Shown piece by piece: positions 10,944 to 23,225 of a stretch of DNA of 64,000 nucleotides. The position numbers were made by a program, and so were the translations under genes. Origin of the DNA: Diplocarpon mali (taxonomy: Eukaryota > Ascomycota > Leotiomycetes > Helotiales > Drepanopezizaceae); contig JAENRP010000082.1 in the NCBI GenBank assembly GCA_024741835.1, positions 1 through 64,000 of the forward strand, given 5' to 3'. Positions within the stretch are counted from its first letter, which is position 1, and each line of letters begins with the position of its first letter. The notes under the pieces were generated by a model. That model was not told the DNA's origin and searched no databases. It worked only from the letters and a program-made list of their open reading frames with translations.

Positions 10944-11903
10944 TCCTCCTCCTGCGAGGTAGGCCTCAGCGATTAACGCAGCTGTCTGCGTAGCTATAGG
11001 CGCCACCTTTAGCTCTTGTTTATATATTACTTTATACTCTTGAATAGCAACGATTGTCTCTTACAAGGTTATGGGAGAGGTTTTAAAGTTGATTATAATT
11101 GAACTCTACATTCCAACTGTTAGGAGACTGTTGAGCAATTGCTTTTTCATTTAGGTATCGTTAAGAGGGTTGCTATAGCCTTAGAGGAGAGCTTAAATAC
11201 TCTTAAGTTATAGAACGTAGTTATTAAACGACTTAAAGTAGGGAATATACTTAGCCTTATTGAACTATTTGATTAAGTTCATATAAGTCTTAGAGTTCTC
11301 GATAAGTTTGCTCTCTCCTTCTTTAAGAGCGTTCTAAAGAGCGTAAGCGTTATCGACTATAATCTAAGTGCGATACTTTCTATTAAGGCTAAGGGTAAGG
11401 CCTTTAGCTATAGTAGCTATAGCCTCTTAGTTCTTCTTTTCCCATTTACCTTCAGATTTGGCAGATTTCGGAGGAATAGGGCCGATGGCCTATTAGAGAT
11501 AGCCATTTATAGCTAAGTTTTAAATAGTAGCTGGTTCCTATTCCTAATAGTTAAACCAATTGAGCTTAATCTTAGCGTTATTATTCTTAATAGTCTTCTT
11601 AGTCATTTTTATTAAGTTGGGGTTATTAAAAAAAGGGGTAAAAAATAGGGGTAAAAAGGGGAAGAAGGTGTATATATATAGGAGTATATAAAGAGGTGTT
11701 GTATAATTGTGTTTTACTAAAAAGTAGGTTCAAAATTGAAGAGATTGATTGAGTTAATCGATTCTAGGAATTACTACTATAATAGAATCGAAAGGTGTAG
11801 ATTCTAGTTCTAAAGAGCTGAAGTAGTATATATACAAGGTAGGCTTACCAAGCCTTAGCCTCCGCTCCGTGCGGTAATCTCCGTACCTTGTATATTTCTA
11901 ACA
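10944..11903 (-). mobile_element. 5' end of a further LTR retrotransposon (LTR plus gag relic)
   Basis: The minus strand starts at 11903 with TGTTAGAAATATACAAGG, a TG start at the exact border with GC-balanced DNA. The LTR probably ends near 11697. A gag-like reading follows from about 11605 (MTKKTIKNN-type start) to 10944, with a recognisable FNKAKYIPYFKSF block and stops in place of Q/W codons. At 10943 it is interrupted by the gypsy LTR. It is probably copia-type gag, but the class is uncertain because no pol is present. Confidence 0.65.
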
Positions 11904-12194
11904 CTGAGAACGTAGTAGGCATGCAGAACGTGATCAATTTATGATCCTTGAGGTATCGCACCAACTACGGCATACCAATATCCAGCACGGTGCGGTTTTG
12001 TTTTAAACGATTTTTCATCTCTTACTTGGACTGAATATGAGACTTGATGTGTGAAGATCAGCTGCTAGTCGTTAACTGACGGAGCCTCCTAAAGAGAGGG
12101 AGAGAGGAGATGGCCCCGATCAATCGAAGCCTGGGCTCGGCCACTTAGACCCAATCAACATCGTCAAAGCAATTTACTCAGAACAACTCTCATC

Positions 12195-13671
12195 ATGATG
12201 CATGACGAAAATAATGATACAGAATCCCAAGATCTGGCCAAGGCTCTTCAAAAAACCCTAGCAGGTCTAGCCGGCAACCCTTATCCGCACGTCAGCAATC
12301 CAGAAGGCTGTGAGAAGCGCGCGTCCGTCGCCCTGATTCTACGCGTCCGGCCAGGATACGAGCATTGGCCGGTGTCTAGTCCATCGCGGGAAGCGCTCGC
12401 CACGCCAGATGTCCTGGATCAGTTCTTCGCGCAGGATTGGGTACAACATGGCGACCCGGAAGCTGTTTTTATCAAAAGGGCCTCAAGAGATAATGACCGC
12501 TGGACAAGCCATGTGGCGTTGCCGGGAGGAAAAAGAGATCCTGGAGACGCGGATGATAGAACTGTAGCAATTAGGGAGACCGCTGAAGAAATAGGACTGG
12601 ATCTCACATCTCCTCATGCTTTCTTTGTGGGAAACCTTCCAGAGAGAGTCGTAAGCACGTCTTGGGGAAAGGTCCCGTAAGCAAGCCTCGGTGCCTCATG
12701 AATCCGATACTGACTCTTCACAATTAGGATTATGGTACTTTGTCCATTCGTCTTTCTGTGGACCAGTCCAGACCTACCGCCCTTCAAGCTCCAACCGACG
12801 GAAGTAGCCTCAACACATTGGGTTCCTCTCCGAATTCTGCTATCCCCCTCCTCTCGCACATATGAATACGTGGATGTATCGGATCGCTTTGCACGAAGAG
12901 GGGGGACCGTGACAAAGGCTATCATGCGATCGGTACTGGGAAAGATGCGATTTGCCGCAATTCAACTGGTCCCCTCGGAATCATTGTACTGTAGTTCGAT
13001 AGTCGAGTTCTTCCCACGAGGATCAGATGTGCAGCCTCCAGCCTCGTTAATTAAGAGGCTCTATAACTGGTCCCTTGTGGATCATGCAGCATTGTCAGAA
13101 AAGACGAAGCCATTGCTATTATGGGGCTTGACACTTGGAATCTTGGCCGATTTTCTGGACCAAATACCACCTTACAATGCCGTTGAACTGTGGTCGTACC
13201 CGACTTTTACTTCACCCGATGTTCGATGGCTTCTGAGTATCCTTACTGGTCCCCTCAAGCGGAGAAATCGACAACGTCTACAGGCTGGTGGTATCGCTAA
13301 TCAGACGGCTGTGGACAATGAAAATGAGGCTGTGGCCACAGGAGGCAATTCTTGCTTCATCAGTGGGTCGAGCGACGGAATGAAGCCTTGTTCTCCAGGA
13401 CACATCAAGTCAAGATCGTATGCCGTGGGAATCCTGTTAGACGGCTACTACGATACAGCTAGAAAGGGTGGTAAGTTGATTCCAGCTCAACAATCAGGAG
13501 CCGTTCTGCCGCTCTGTCATCCCGTTCAACGCTCCCGGGAATTTTTAGGATGATATGTTACTGATTTCACGCGCAGTTTGGATTGCTGCTAGCCTGAGAA
13601 TGGTAGCGGCCACTGCCCTGGTCGTACTAGCTGTGAAACAATACAGGATGGTTACACCTCGCACTTCCTGA
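12195..13671 (+). CDS. Nudix hydrolase (CoA-diphosphatase-like) with C-terminal membrane anchor
   Basis: Three exons (12195-12676, 12728-13470, 13577-13671) give 439 residues. Introns are 51 bp (GTAAGC...TTAG) and 106 bp (GTAAGT...GCAG, branch site TACTGAT). The Nudix signature is at about residues 110-135: GGKRDPGD, then RETAEEIGL, with the metal-binding RE..EE helix. The GGKxDPxD form is typical of the PCD1/NUDT7-8 group, which hydrolyses CoA and acyl-CoA diphosphate bonds. A hydrophobic helix near the end (about residues 410-430) appears only once intron 2 is removed and suggests tail anchoring to a membrane. Without that splice the frame ends at 13553. The start is the first of two tandem ATGs. 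Substrate is inferred from the motif; the fold is well supported. Confidence 0.85.
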
Positions 13672-16060
13672 ATGAAGCGTCTCAAAGTCGAAATTGGCCT
13701 TGGACAATCAAGCTACTATATATGGCCAAGGAAAAAAAAGAGTGAGGAGAAAAAAACTTTGGTTAGATAATACTAACAATCACATACGCAAAAGGTATCA
13801 ACTAGAATGTATAAGAGTGTCATTATTTGTCGCTCTCGAAATTTACCGTCTGCGTGGAGAATGCAGTAAGAAAGCTTATCTTCCAAAAGACCAGTACAAG
13901 CATCCTTCTAACTCAACACCTGTACGCGGTGTCCCCTACGAACCTGCAGACTCCTTTAATAGCAATAAGACGCTTTAAAGTAGTACTTCACTATAGGAGA
14001 GTCTGCAGAGTTGAGATTATGTCACAATAACCATAGGAGAATTTCTTATAAGGCTTTAACTGCTTTTGCAGGGTTATTATTAATCCGCTACTGCGTAACT
14101 TTCTACAATAGCAATTGCGATATAAAAATAGGAGGGAAAAGAACACAATGGCTATAGAGGACCTAGTTAGGTGTAACATCTACTATTTACTAAGCCTAAA
14201 TCAAAGAGGCTAGTTGCTAAAGTACAACCCTCTTCTACTTCATTTAAATAGCCAACTTATAGCAACCTACTATTATTCCTTCTTTATAACCCTATTTAGC
14301 TTACTACTAGGAGGGCCATTCGTTTTACTAAGCTTACGGCTTCCTGTCACGGCGCACTGACTGGGACAAGACTAGGTCAGAGGATACAGCACAATAGGGG
14401 AGTAGGTTGAGCGCGTTTGAAGACAGGTCGCAATAGTTGCTTTGATATTTGACAGGTGGCTTTCATAGTTTTCAAAGAAGGATAAGGCCTTTTAACTATT
14501 GAGCGCATATAGCTGATTTCTTTTTTATTATGCTATGTTAGTTCTAAACTATAATTTAAGCGGGAAACGCTCAAGTCGGATTTATATATGAGGAGAAACT
14601 AGCTTAAAAACTCCTTATATCTCTACAATTTAGCCTAATATACTTATGGTTCCTCATTCCTTAGATAAGAGTCCAGCCTACAACTTAGCTAATAGTCATT
14701 CCCTCTATGTCTTAGGCAAGTATATTCTTAGAAAGTGCCTTGATAAATAAAGTCGCCTTGGATTATCTATTTTGAAATAAGGCTTTTATACTAATAGCAG
14801 CTATTTATTTAATCATGTTAAGCTTTTCGCTAGTCGGCGGCAGCTTTCGATCATAACATTTCTTATCGACTTTATATAAGATTATTAAAATGTATATTTT
14901 TCCTTCGCTTCTTCCTCCTCTTTTTATATTATAACCTGCCTTTTCCCCCTTTATATCTAGAGGTGCAGTACCGGTATCGATATTTCACGTAAAATTAAGT
15001 ATAATAAGACAGTCAAAGTATGATTGTATTAGAACGTCTGTCATTTTATAAAGAGCCGGTATGCCACCTTTATATCCCCGAATCACCTCCCCTTCTGTAT
15101 TCCTCCAAGCCTGTGACTGCCATACCCGCCGAAGCCTTCGGCTAGAAATATGTCTGAGGCCCTTACGAAACGTGCCTGACTCCATATGATGTACAATTAT
15201 AAGATGATTCTAGGAATAAGGGGAACGAGCGTTCATTAGAGCAATCTGCGTACCAACAAAAGGGTATTTGTAGTAGAGGTATTATAGTAAAGAGGAAATT
15301 TTGTATCCCGACATTTTCGAAAGTTCTAGCTTAATTCTACTAAGGATTTAATTGTTTCGTAGTCGAAAGGACTTCATCTCAGCTTTGCAGGCTCTTAAAG
15401 AGTCTGTACGTTTGTAGGAGATACCGCGTGTAGGTGTTAAGTCGTCGTCTCCCAAGCTGATTCCCTTATACGTGCGGTTATTACTGTTGAAATTTAAAAG
15501 ATTGGACTATATTAATCTCATTGACTTTATCGACCTATGCCTTACTCTGGCCGTCACACTTCCTACGTCCTTTGCAGTATATGAAAGCTAGATGGCGGCT
15601 ATTTTACAAACTTGCTCTTGATCTTACAGCTAATGTAGCATTATACTACGATTTTAACAGCTTACCTGACCGCTAGGCTACGGCTTTGGAATATAAGGAG
15701 GATGCTTGGAGGAAGAGAGGCTTGGCGTTATTATATAGAATTAATACTCGACTAGATAATTAATGAGCTATACCTAGGGGATTTTATCAAATTCTCCATA
15801 TTACATATTATACGCAAATACTTAGAGTCATTATACAGCTAGTAGAAGATCATATTAAAAAGGAAAAGGATACCCCTTTCGTACTACATGAAATGAGTTC
15901 TGTAAGGCCCTATTTGATTGATAAAAGCTTGTTAAATATAAAAAAGGAGAAGGTGTATTACCTGCGGGATAGGTACCTTGTCCTTAAAAGATAGGGGCTC
16001 TTACAAGGCTACATAGTCTAAGAACCAGTACAGTATATTAAATTCAAAAAAACGCTATCA
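13672..16060. repeat. AT-rich gene-free block with a dispersed repeat
   Basis: No open frame here looks like a gene. The block contains a copy of a dispersed repeat at 14555-15455 and a short piece of the same family at 13905-14035 (CAACACCTGTACGCGGTGTC followed by a CTGCAGACTC/GAGTCTGCAGAG hairpin). A somewhat GC-richer patch (about 15050-15190) of unknown origin interrupts the repeat. Confidence 0.6.
14555..15455 (+). repeat. Dispersed AT-rich repeat, copy 1
   Basis: The segment has shared landmarks in order: GCGGGAAACGCTCAAGTCGG-like start, a TGCCTTGATAAATA.AGTCGCC block, CGGCGGCAGC, an AACCTGCC.TTT block, a TTTCGAAAGTTC block, and a GCAGGCTCTTAAAGAGTCTG hairpin. The same order recurs at 41925-42500 on the plus strand, and inverted at 22630-23225 and 45275-45900. 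It is probably a decayed transposon. No coding frame survives. Confidence 0.7.
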
Positions 16061-16644
16061 ACTAAAAAACCATCCATCTTGGTCAGCAGAGTTCCAGCTC
16101 AGCATTAACTAGCACAGCCCTGTCCTCCATATGGTCTAGGCGGAAGTCTCTTAAGCAAGCAAGTGCACCGGCCCAGTTGTTTACAGCAGTATTGGCAAAG
16201 ACTCTCTACAGCCGAGTACCAGTAAGTCACACCGCTATCAATGGCAACGGTCGCCAACATGCTTTACGGAGTAAATTTGCTAGATCTGAAAACTTGCTTA
16301 GTAGGTAGGTATATCCAAGACATCTCGGGTTGTGGAGGCGGGGGCAGGCTTGGTGGGGCCGGTGATTACATAAGACCGACCCTTCTCGCGGCCCCTCAAC
16401 CAATCCTGGTACAATTGTACCATCTCGTATTACCAATAAAGCATTCACTGCAGTGCATCATAATTCCGTACCTATTCCGCAGAACATAGCCGAGTTCAGG
16501 TCACCTGCTCCCGACATTAGACTGGGTAGGAGAGTTTTTAAGTAGCTGAATCCCCTGCGCCCAGGACTTCAGGCCATTCTGCTTTCGCAATTTACAGCCT
16601 GGATATACTTTTGGATCTTTGCTTATGGTTCTACCTTGACAAAC

Positions 16645-19237
16645 ATGTCCTCTGTACCAGCAACCCACAACCCGGCGGAAACGGACAACGTGGAAAGGCC
16701 TCTCAAGGTCTTGGTTGTAGGTGGTGGAATCGGCGGTCTTTCAGCAGCAATATTTCTGCGGCGGGCCGGGCATGCAGTCGAGGTATGTCGACACACTTTC
16801 AAGAGTTACTGCACAAATTTGACACTTGTGCGCAGATATTCGAGTCAAGTCGATTCGCCACGGAAACCGGGGCTGCAATTCATATTCCACCTAATGCAAA
16901 TGGGTTACTCCGGAGAATGGGTATGGTTCCAGAAGACCATGGGGCTAACCAATGCGAAGTAAGTACAGGTTTCTCCGTGGCCGCTTGTGATGCCTGGATA
17001 TCTTAGCTGAAGAGCAACGTACTCGGAGCAGAAGAGCCTGAGCTTTCCCCCAGCTCCTACAAAAACTTGCGAAACACGAGGCTAATTTTCCTGCAGTGGA
17101 TATCCGAGTATCGACCAAGTGGCGAGCAAGTTGTCTTGAAAGATGTCCGGGTGCTTTCAAGGGCTTTCCCTTATCCCTGGCAATTGATCCACCGAGTCGA
17201 CCTTCACAATGCCCTCAGAGATCTCGCTACTTCTTCCAAGGGAGAAGGGATGCCAGCAATTTTGAACTTGAGGAGTAGAGTCGTAGAAGTGAACCCAGAA
17301 ACTTCCTCTTTAACTTTAGAGGACGGGTCCATCCATACCGGAGATCTAATCATTGGGGCGGATGGCATACACTCCAGAGTCAGAAACTCTCTCCTTAAAA
17401 ACCCCTTACCGCCAGAACCGTCAGGGACGAGTGCTTTCAGATTTCTCATTCCCGTTGACGAAATTCGCTCAGATCCAGTGACGGCACATTTTGTCGAGCG
17501 AACCGGAGAGTTGCGACTCCTTTACGGAGAAGATAGAAGGATTGTCCTCTACCCGTGTAAACAGAACACACAGCTTAACTTTGTAGCAATGCACCCAGAA
17601 GAAGAAACTGAGGCGCATGCAGACGACTGGGAGTATGTTATTTTCCGAGTACTTATTCTATTCCACAAGCTTTCGCAGGAGGACCTTAAGGCACCATTTC
17701 TTTTCCAACCTTCCAAACATGCTCCCCGGCTCCCGAGTCAATTTTAGCACTCCGAAATATCTCTCACAGCGATACTGACTCCGAGTTCTCCCTATAGCCA
17801 ATCCGCGTCCAAGGAGACAATGCTGGCCTGCTATAAAGCCTACCCTGAGGATGTGAAGGCCCTTCTTCGCAAGGCATCGCCGGAAGGGATCAACCTCTGG
17901 AAACTGCTGGACCATAGTGAGTTGGGAAGGGAGAACTGGACTCATGGGAGAATCGCTCTTATGGGTGACGCAGCCCATGCGTTCCTACCGCATCAAGGAC
18001 AAGGTGGCGCCCAGGCTATAGAAGATGCGGCGGCTCTGGGTGCTCTTTTGCCATATGGTACTCGGGCTTCTGATATCTCAAGACGGCTTGAGTTGTATGT
18101 TCAGGCACGGTACGATAGGGCTACGATGGTCCAAGAATTCACTCGACAGGCAGCTTTCAAGACATCTCGGGGGAAGCATGGTGGTCAAGGTCAGTACTCT
18201 CTAATCCTACCTTCGCCTGCTTGTCTTTCTCAAGGCTCAACACTTGCCATTTCCGAAAACTCTTTCGTACTCTTGACGCGACCGCAATATCTTGATTAAT
18301 TGCATGGAAGGGCACTACTGAGTTATTCTTAGTGCTGGATCCTATGCAGTTTACTCAAGCCAACTTCACTCACGACGCATTTGACAACGCTCATGGCTTG
18401 CTACTTCGAGACATGATTAGACTGTCTACTTACCGCCGCATGCCATTATCTTTCGGCCCAATCCCGAGTCCGCGCCAAGATCTGCGCGGCAAAGCAAGAC
18501 CCATGGGAAAGTACTCGCACAAGACAAGCTACATGACATTCAAGACTCATAAAAGCTACCTCGATACTCTTTTACCTAGCGACGACTTCAAGATCAACAC
18601 AGCAGGCAGCTGGGCAACCGCAACATTCTCTATCTCCAAGCTGGGAAACCTGACTTGGCTAGGGCGGAAAGGGTACTCTTTCTTCGGACTCTACATCCAC
18701 GATGTTGTCCACACGACCAAGCACAGGAGCTCGGCCGGGATAAGCGAGGAGTCTGAACTCAAAGGGGACTTTCTCCCAGTCCTCTTCGAAAACATGGCAG
18801 ACCCCATCATCACCGGCCGCGAAGAAATCAACTTCCCCAAACTATTCGCCACCCTCGACGAACGATCCACCTCGGCATCATCATTCCATCTAAGTGCCGG
18901 GTGGGAGGGTACTGAGTTCTGCCAACTGGTGCTCGAGAATCTGGTCGACGCAGCGGATGCCGAGGCTGTACTCCAGACCTCGGTACTGACTTCTAAACTA
19001 GGAGGCCCCGCTGCTGATACGGGAGCGGTGTCGCGCGTTGAGTGCTTTTCAAGTCCGGCGTTGCCGTCGCAGGAAGGTGAGAGGAGATGGAAGGCGGAAA
19101 AAGCCGAAATCAGGTTCACGGAGCTCAAGGGGAGCGAATTTGAAGAAGCTTTCCCGACGCTGGCAAATGTCATCAAGGGTCTGAGGGATATCGAGGTGGT
19201 TGAGGTTCTGAGTGCAGGAGTCCAAGCATCCTCTTAG
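16645..19237 (+). CDS. FAD monooxygenase fused to an acetoacetate-decarboxylase-like domain
   Basis: Five exons (16645-16782, 16836-16958, 17097-17632, 17798-18189, 18333-19237) give 697 residues. Residues 1 to about 430 are a group A flavin monooxygenase of the salicylate-hydroxylase type. Seen directly are the dinucleotide fold GGGIGG (26-31), a DLIIGADGIHSRVR block and the FAD-closing GDAAHAFLPHQGQGG. Residues about 432-697 match fungal acetoacetate-decarboxylase-like proteins: MPLSFGPIPSPRQD start, then GREEINFPK, which resembles the segment holding the Schiff-base lysine. The frame is open across the junction in exon 5, so the model is one fused protein. Intron 2 (16959-17096) could instead end at 17006, adding 30 residues in frame. 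Likely role: hydroxylation plus decarboxylation or hydratase-like chemistry on an aromatic or polyketide-like acid (inferred). Confidence 0.85.
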
Positions 19238-19940
19238 CATGAATTTGAGGTTGTGGAAAGTTGTGCTGTTGATCTCTTTTACCCCGCGAACCGAAATCCG
19301 TACGTAGTGTACCAAACCAAGCTGTCTATCAAGTCTCCAGAGCCAACGTTTCGATAGTCCAGTGGAAATGGAGGCCGCCTCTGTAGGGCTATCAAAGAGT
19401 ACCTTAGACGACACTCCTTTTTACATCTGTAGTTTGTCGGTCGGAAATCCACTGCGTAGCAACATATCACAGGGGCGGATCAACTCCTTGGGAATCAATA
19501 GCTTTGCAAATGAGACATAAATTCACTGTGAAAAACTGCTCCACAATAGACTTTTTCGCGACTTGTAGAGAATTTTTTTTTATATCTAGATTAGACTATT
19601 TACCTACTAAAGACTATCTTTCAAGATGCTAGTCCAGAGTTTACTCTTCAGCGCCGGTGGTAGAGTACTTATCCGTGGGTTATTTTTAACCGCCGGGTGC
19701 GAGGGAGGGAGTGGCTTCGGTCAATTTGCTGCTGTTCTCGCTAAACTTTCACCCCCGCAAAAAGGGTCAGGGGTTGCTTCGCTAAAAGAAAACCAGGGTC
19801 GATGATGAGAAAAAGCGCATTGAGCTCCCGGCCAGGCCTGCCCTCCACCGGAATCTGTAAGCAACAGCCCCGTCTCTGCGTTGAACCCCCTTATCCCGTC
19901 ATTCTCCCCTGCCACTGGTTAAGTCCTTAGCATGCCATGC
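19238..19940. other. Intergenic, convergent gene ends
   Basis: This 703-bp gap lies between the 3' ends of the monooxygenase fusion and the MFS gene. Nothing coding is seen. A short AT-rich patch (19555-19620) may be a repeat scrap. Confidence 0.6.
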
Positions 19941-21649
19941 TCACACCAACTTGGCAGTCTTTGTCCTCAACCATGGGCCGAACAAGAACAGTGGCAGACC
20001 GAGAGCCAGCAATCCCCACTCCATAGCGGCCAGCTCCCAAAACATATCCACCAAACCCTGGCTCGCGAACCATCTCGGGGTGCCCAGGGTGACACCAAAA
20101 GCAACTGCGTTCTTGCCGGCATTGATCAGAACCAGAGCTTCAGACCCATTGACTGGGAAGGCATCCATGACGACCGACAGTACGACAGAGGGCACGAAGA
20201 CAAGCGCTGCAGTCTGCATCGCAATGCCGACGGCGGCAATGTAGACGCTTCTTTGTTCCGAGACGATGTACGCGAAGAGCATCAAGCCAGGCGGGCACAC
20301 GAGGAAGGGCACGATCAAGGCCGGCATTCTATGCTCGGGGACGTGGTGTTCCTCGCGGGAACTTCTCGCGAAAGCTCGGGAGAGCAGATCCGTGAGAGGG
20401 CCGGCAATCGGGTAGCCAAGAACTATACCGATGAACGACGACGCCGAGAAAAGACCAAGACCCGACGCTTTGAACAGGTAAGGAGGCGCGCTGAAGAGCT
20501 GGGGCGACAGTGTGGATACTGCAACGACTCTGGAAGTTGGTCAGCTCGGCTGCTTGCGCGGGGGAAGGGAGGCGGGGCAGTGGCTACGCACCCGCCGAGG
20601 AAGATTCCGTACGTCGCCGCGGCAAACAGTGCATGCGGAACGAGCAAGAAAAGAAAGGGGAGAGAGAACTGTCGAGGCCACCCCAGCAGGCCTTTCTCCT
20701 CCGTCCCGCGCTCTCCAAAGGAGACGAGGTCCTTCCAATACGATCCCGCGTATGGGGGATTCAGTTGGGTGGCATCAACGTCGGTGGTAAAGCCAGCACT
20801 CTTCTCGACCTGTTCCACCATCTCTTCGGCGTGCTTGTCAGCATCCTGGGCTGTCTCCCCCTCAAACAAGACACGACGGTAATTCGTCTCGGGAAGGAAC
20901 ACTAGCATCAGTGCCAGGTTGGCGGCGATGAGGATTGCACACAGGAGGAAGAACCACCTCCACCCTTTGTCGGTTATCAAAAATCCTGCAATCATGGGGC
21001 CGATCTGGGATCCTCCAGAAAGGAAGAGCGAGAAGAGCGCCATGGCAGTGGCGAAGTACCGTTCTCTGTACATGTCTGTGTGGGGATATTCAGAAAGTGC
21101 CATTGGGGAACGCTGGGGAAGGGTTTCCTTACCTCCAATCATAGCAGGCCCAAGAGACTCAATGCTGCCGGCTCCTGAAAATATCATCAGACGAGGGGAG
21201 GTGTTTATGATCCATAAACCTACCGAAGGCGGCAATAACGCGTGAAGCCAGCAAACTGTCAAAAGTCTGCGCCTTGTAGCTCCAGATGCAAGAGGCAAGG
21301 AACACCGCCATGGATACAATTATCACCGGACGCTTCCCTAAGCAGATAGCTGTCGGAGTCCAGACGATGTTGCCGACCCCCATGGCGAGGACGGGGTATG
21401 ATATCAGGTCGCTTAATTTTGAGAAAGAAACGTGGAAATCCATGGCCAGTGGTACGAAGCCAGTCGCAATGCCAGCAGCATACATGTTGCCCATGAATAC
21501 GAAGACACAGATGTTTAGCAGAACTGTATGCCTGATATAGGCAGGCCAGAACTAGTGCACCTGTCAGTGTTCCTCTTTTTTTCTTTTTTTTTTCTTGCCA
21601 TGGAGAATTGTACCTTGGGATCTCCCGCGGTGCAAGTTAAGAAGCTCAT
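19941..21649 (-). CDS. MFS transporter
   Basis: Five exons on the minus strand (21649-21614, 21551-21224, 21174-21133, 21075-20592, 20529-19941) give 492 residues with about 12 hydrophobic segments. Every junction restores a family-like reading, for example the joins that give IESLGPAMIGDMYRERYF and YGIFLGGVVAVSTLSPQ. It resembles fungal major facilitator proteins of the DHA1 type, proton-driven plasma-membrane carriers of small molecules. One exon is only 42 bp. The ATG at 21649 gives a very short N-terminus; in-frame sequence continues upstream (a SVADQYSPGI block), so a further 5' exon is likely missing from this model. It lies among catabolic-type genes, so it may carry the substrate or product of that cluster. 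Confidence 0.85.
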
Positions 21650-22625
21650 GATTCCGGGAGAGTACTGGTCGGCCACACTGAAGCCTTTGTGTGATGGTGT
21701 TCTCACGAGCGAGAACTTTGAATGGGAGGAGTAGATCCTGAGATATAGGAAATGCTGAGTGGACGGCCGGTGGACGGCCGGTGGAGTTGCCCCAGGTTCC
21801 CCGCATTTTGCTTGTCATGCGTCGGCGCCACAGTAGGGTGCAAAAAGTGTAAACACCCTCCGTCCCCCGCCTGGCAGCCACGGCTTACTTACTTGGTTTG
21901 GCATTGTTGATAACGCTGCTTTAAAGGCAAATAATTGAATTCTAATACTTTATATGCTACCTTTTAATTTTAGTAGCATCTTGCACTTGATAGTATATCA
22001 TAGTAGCTAGTTTGTATAATAGTCTATGATCGATATCATACTATGCTTGTGCTACTCGATTTCAAGCATCTAAAGTTGCACTAGTTTCAAGGGCATATTC
22101 GAGCTTAGGATATAATTGATATAACTCTGCTTTCATCAAAGTCGGAAAGTTCTTGATCAGAGTTATATTAGGAGAATTATAAGGCTATCTCATTACTTAA
22201 ATGTACATCTCTTGAATTATCTCTTTTACTATATTTTCGTAATATAGTCTAGCTCTAGTATACTAGTATCTCATAATTTTCTTGAAAAAGAGTGTTTATT
22301 TGAATAGGATACGTATTTAAAAACGGCTTAAGAAGAGTATCCAGACCAAGTAAGCCTTGGCTGCCAAGGGAGGGTGTTCGAACTTTCTACATCCTACCAA
22401 AGTAATGTAGAAAGAATAAAAGGGTGTAAAAAGTTTGAATACCCCTTTACCTAGCAGCTAAGGCTAAATTACTTGATTTGGCATTATTATTATCGCTGCT
22501 TTAAAAGTAAATAATTGAAGTCTGATATTTTATATAATAACGTTTAGCATTGGTAATATCTTGGACTTGATAGTATATCGAAGTAGCTAATCTTTATGAT
22601 AATCTACTATCAATATTATACTGCA
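21650..22625. repeat. Terminal sequences of Tc1/mariner-like elements in intergenic DNA
   Basis: A segment at about 21836-22060 (GTGCAAAAAGTGTAAACACC..., then TTGGTTTGGCATTG..., then CTTGATAGTATATC) recurs at 22424-22620 in the same orientation, and its first part recurs inverted at 22330-22400. The same TACTTGG.A.TGCTGCTTT block stands just before transposase C-terminal relics at 23605 and 32495, so these are probably element ends. The copy at 21836 is GC-richer than the others. A 12-bp GTGGACGGCCGG tandem lies at about 21759-21783. Confidence 0.55.
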
Positions 22626-22629
22626 GAGA

Positions 22630-23225
22630 GACGACGACTCACACCTGTACGGGGTATCTCTTATAAACCTGCAGATTCTTAAAAAGTCTGCAGAGCCGAG
22701 ATTGAGTCCTTTCAGCTACTAAGTAATCAAATCCTAAGTCAAATAAAGCTAGAACTTTCGAAAATGTTGTATTGAAAATTTTCTCTTTCTACTATACTAC
22801 CTCTTTGATGAATACCTTTTACTTTCGACCTCTACTTGTATACTCTGAGATTGTCAAATATATACCTATAATCAATGAAAAGACTTAATAAAGGATATAA
22901 AGGGTAAAAGGCAGGTCAAAGTATGATAAGGAGGAGAAGGAAATGGATACATTTCGACAATTTTATATCAAGTCGGTAAGAAGAGTTATAATTAACAGCT
23001 GCCGCCGACTAGTAATACATTTAATATAGTTAAATAAATAGCCGCTATTAATTTAGAAGGCCTCTCTTAGAATAAAAAACCGATGGCGACTCTAGAAGGC
23101 ACCTTTCGAGAATATACTAGCCTAAGACCTTAAGGAAATAAACATCGACTAAGGTATAAGTTAGACTCTTACCTAAGGAATCAGAAATCAAAAATAATAA
23201 CCCAAATAGTAGAGATATAAGGGGG
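22630..23225 (-). repeat. Dispersed AT-rich repeat, copy 2 (inverted)
   Basis: This is the reverse complement of the family seen at 14555-15455. The hairpin CCTGCAGATT...AGTCTGCAGAG is near 22665-22695, the TTTCGAAAAT block near 22755, the AAAGGCAGGTC block near 22910 and the GCTGCCGCCGACTAGTAATAC block near 23000. Confidence 0.7.

Noticed and set aside
19932..20882. Long plus-strand open frame, 316 codons
   Set aside because: It lies antisense to MFS exons, has no motif and is low-complexity charged; the minus strand has transmembrane coding with consistent splice sites.
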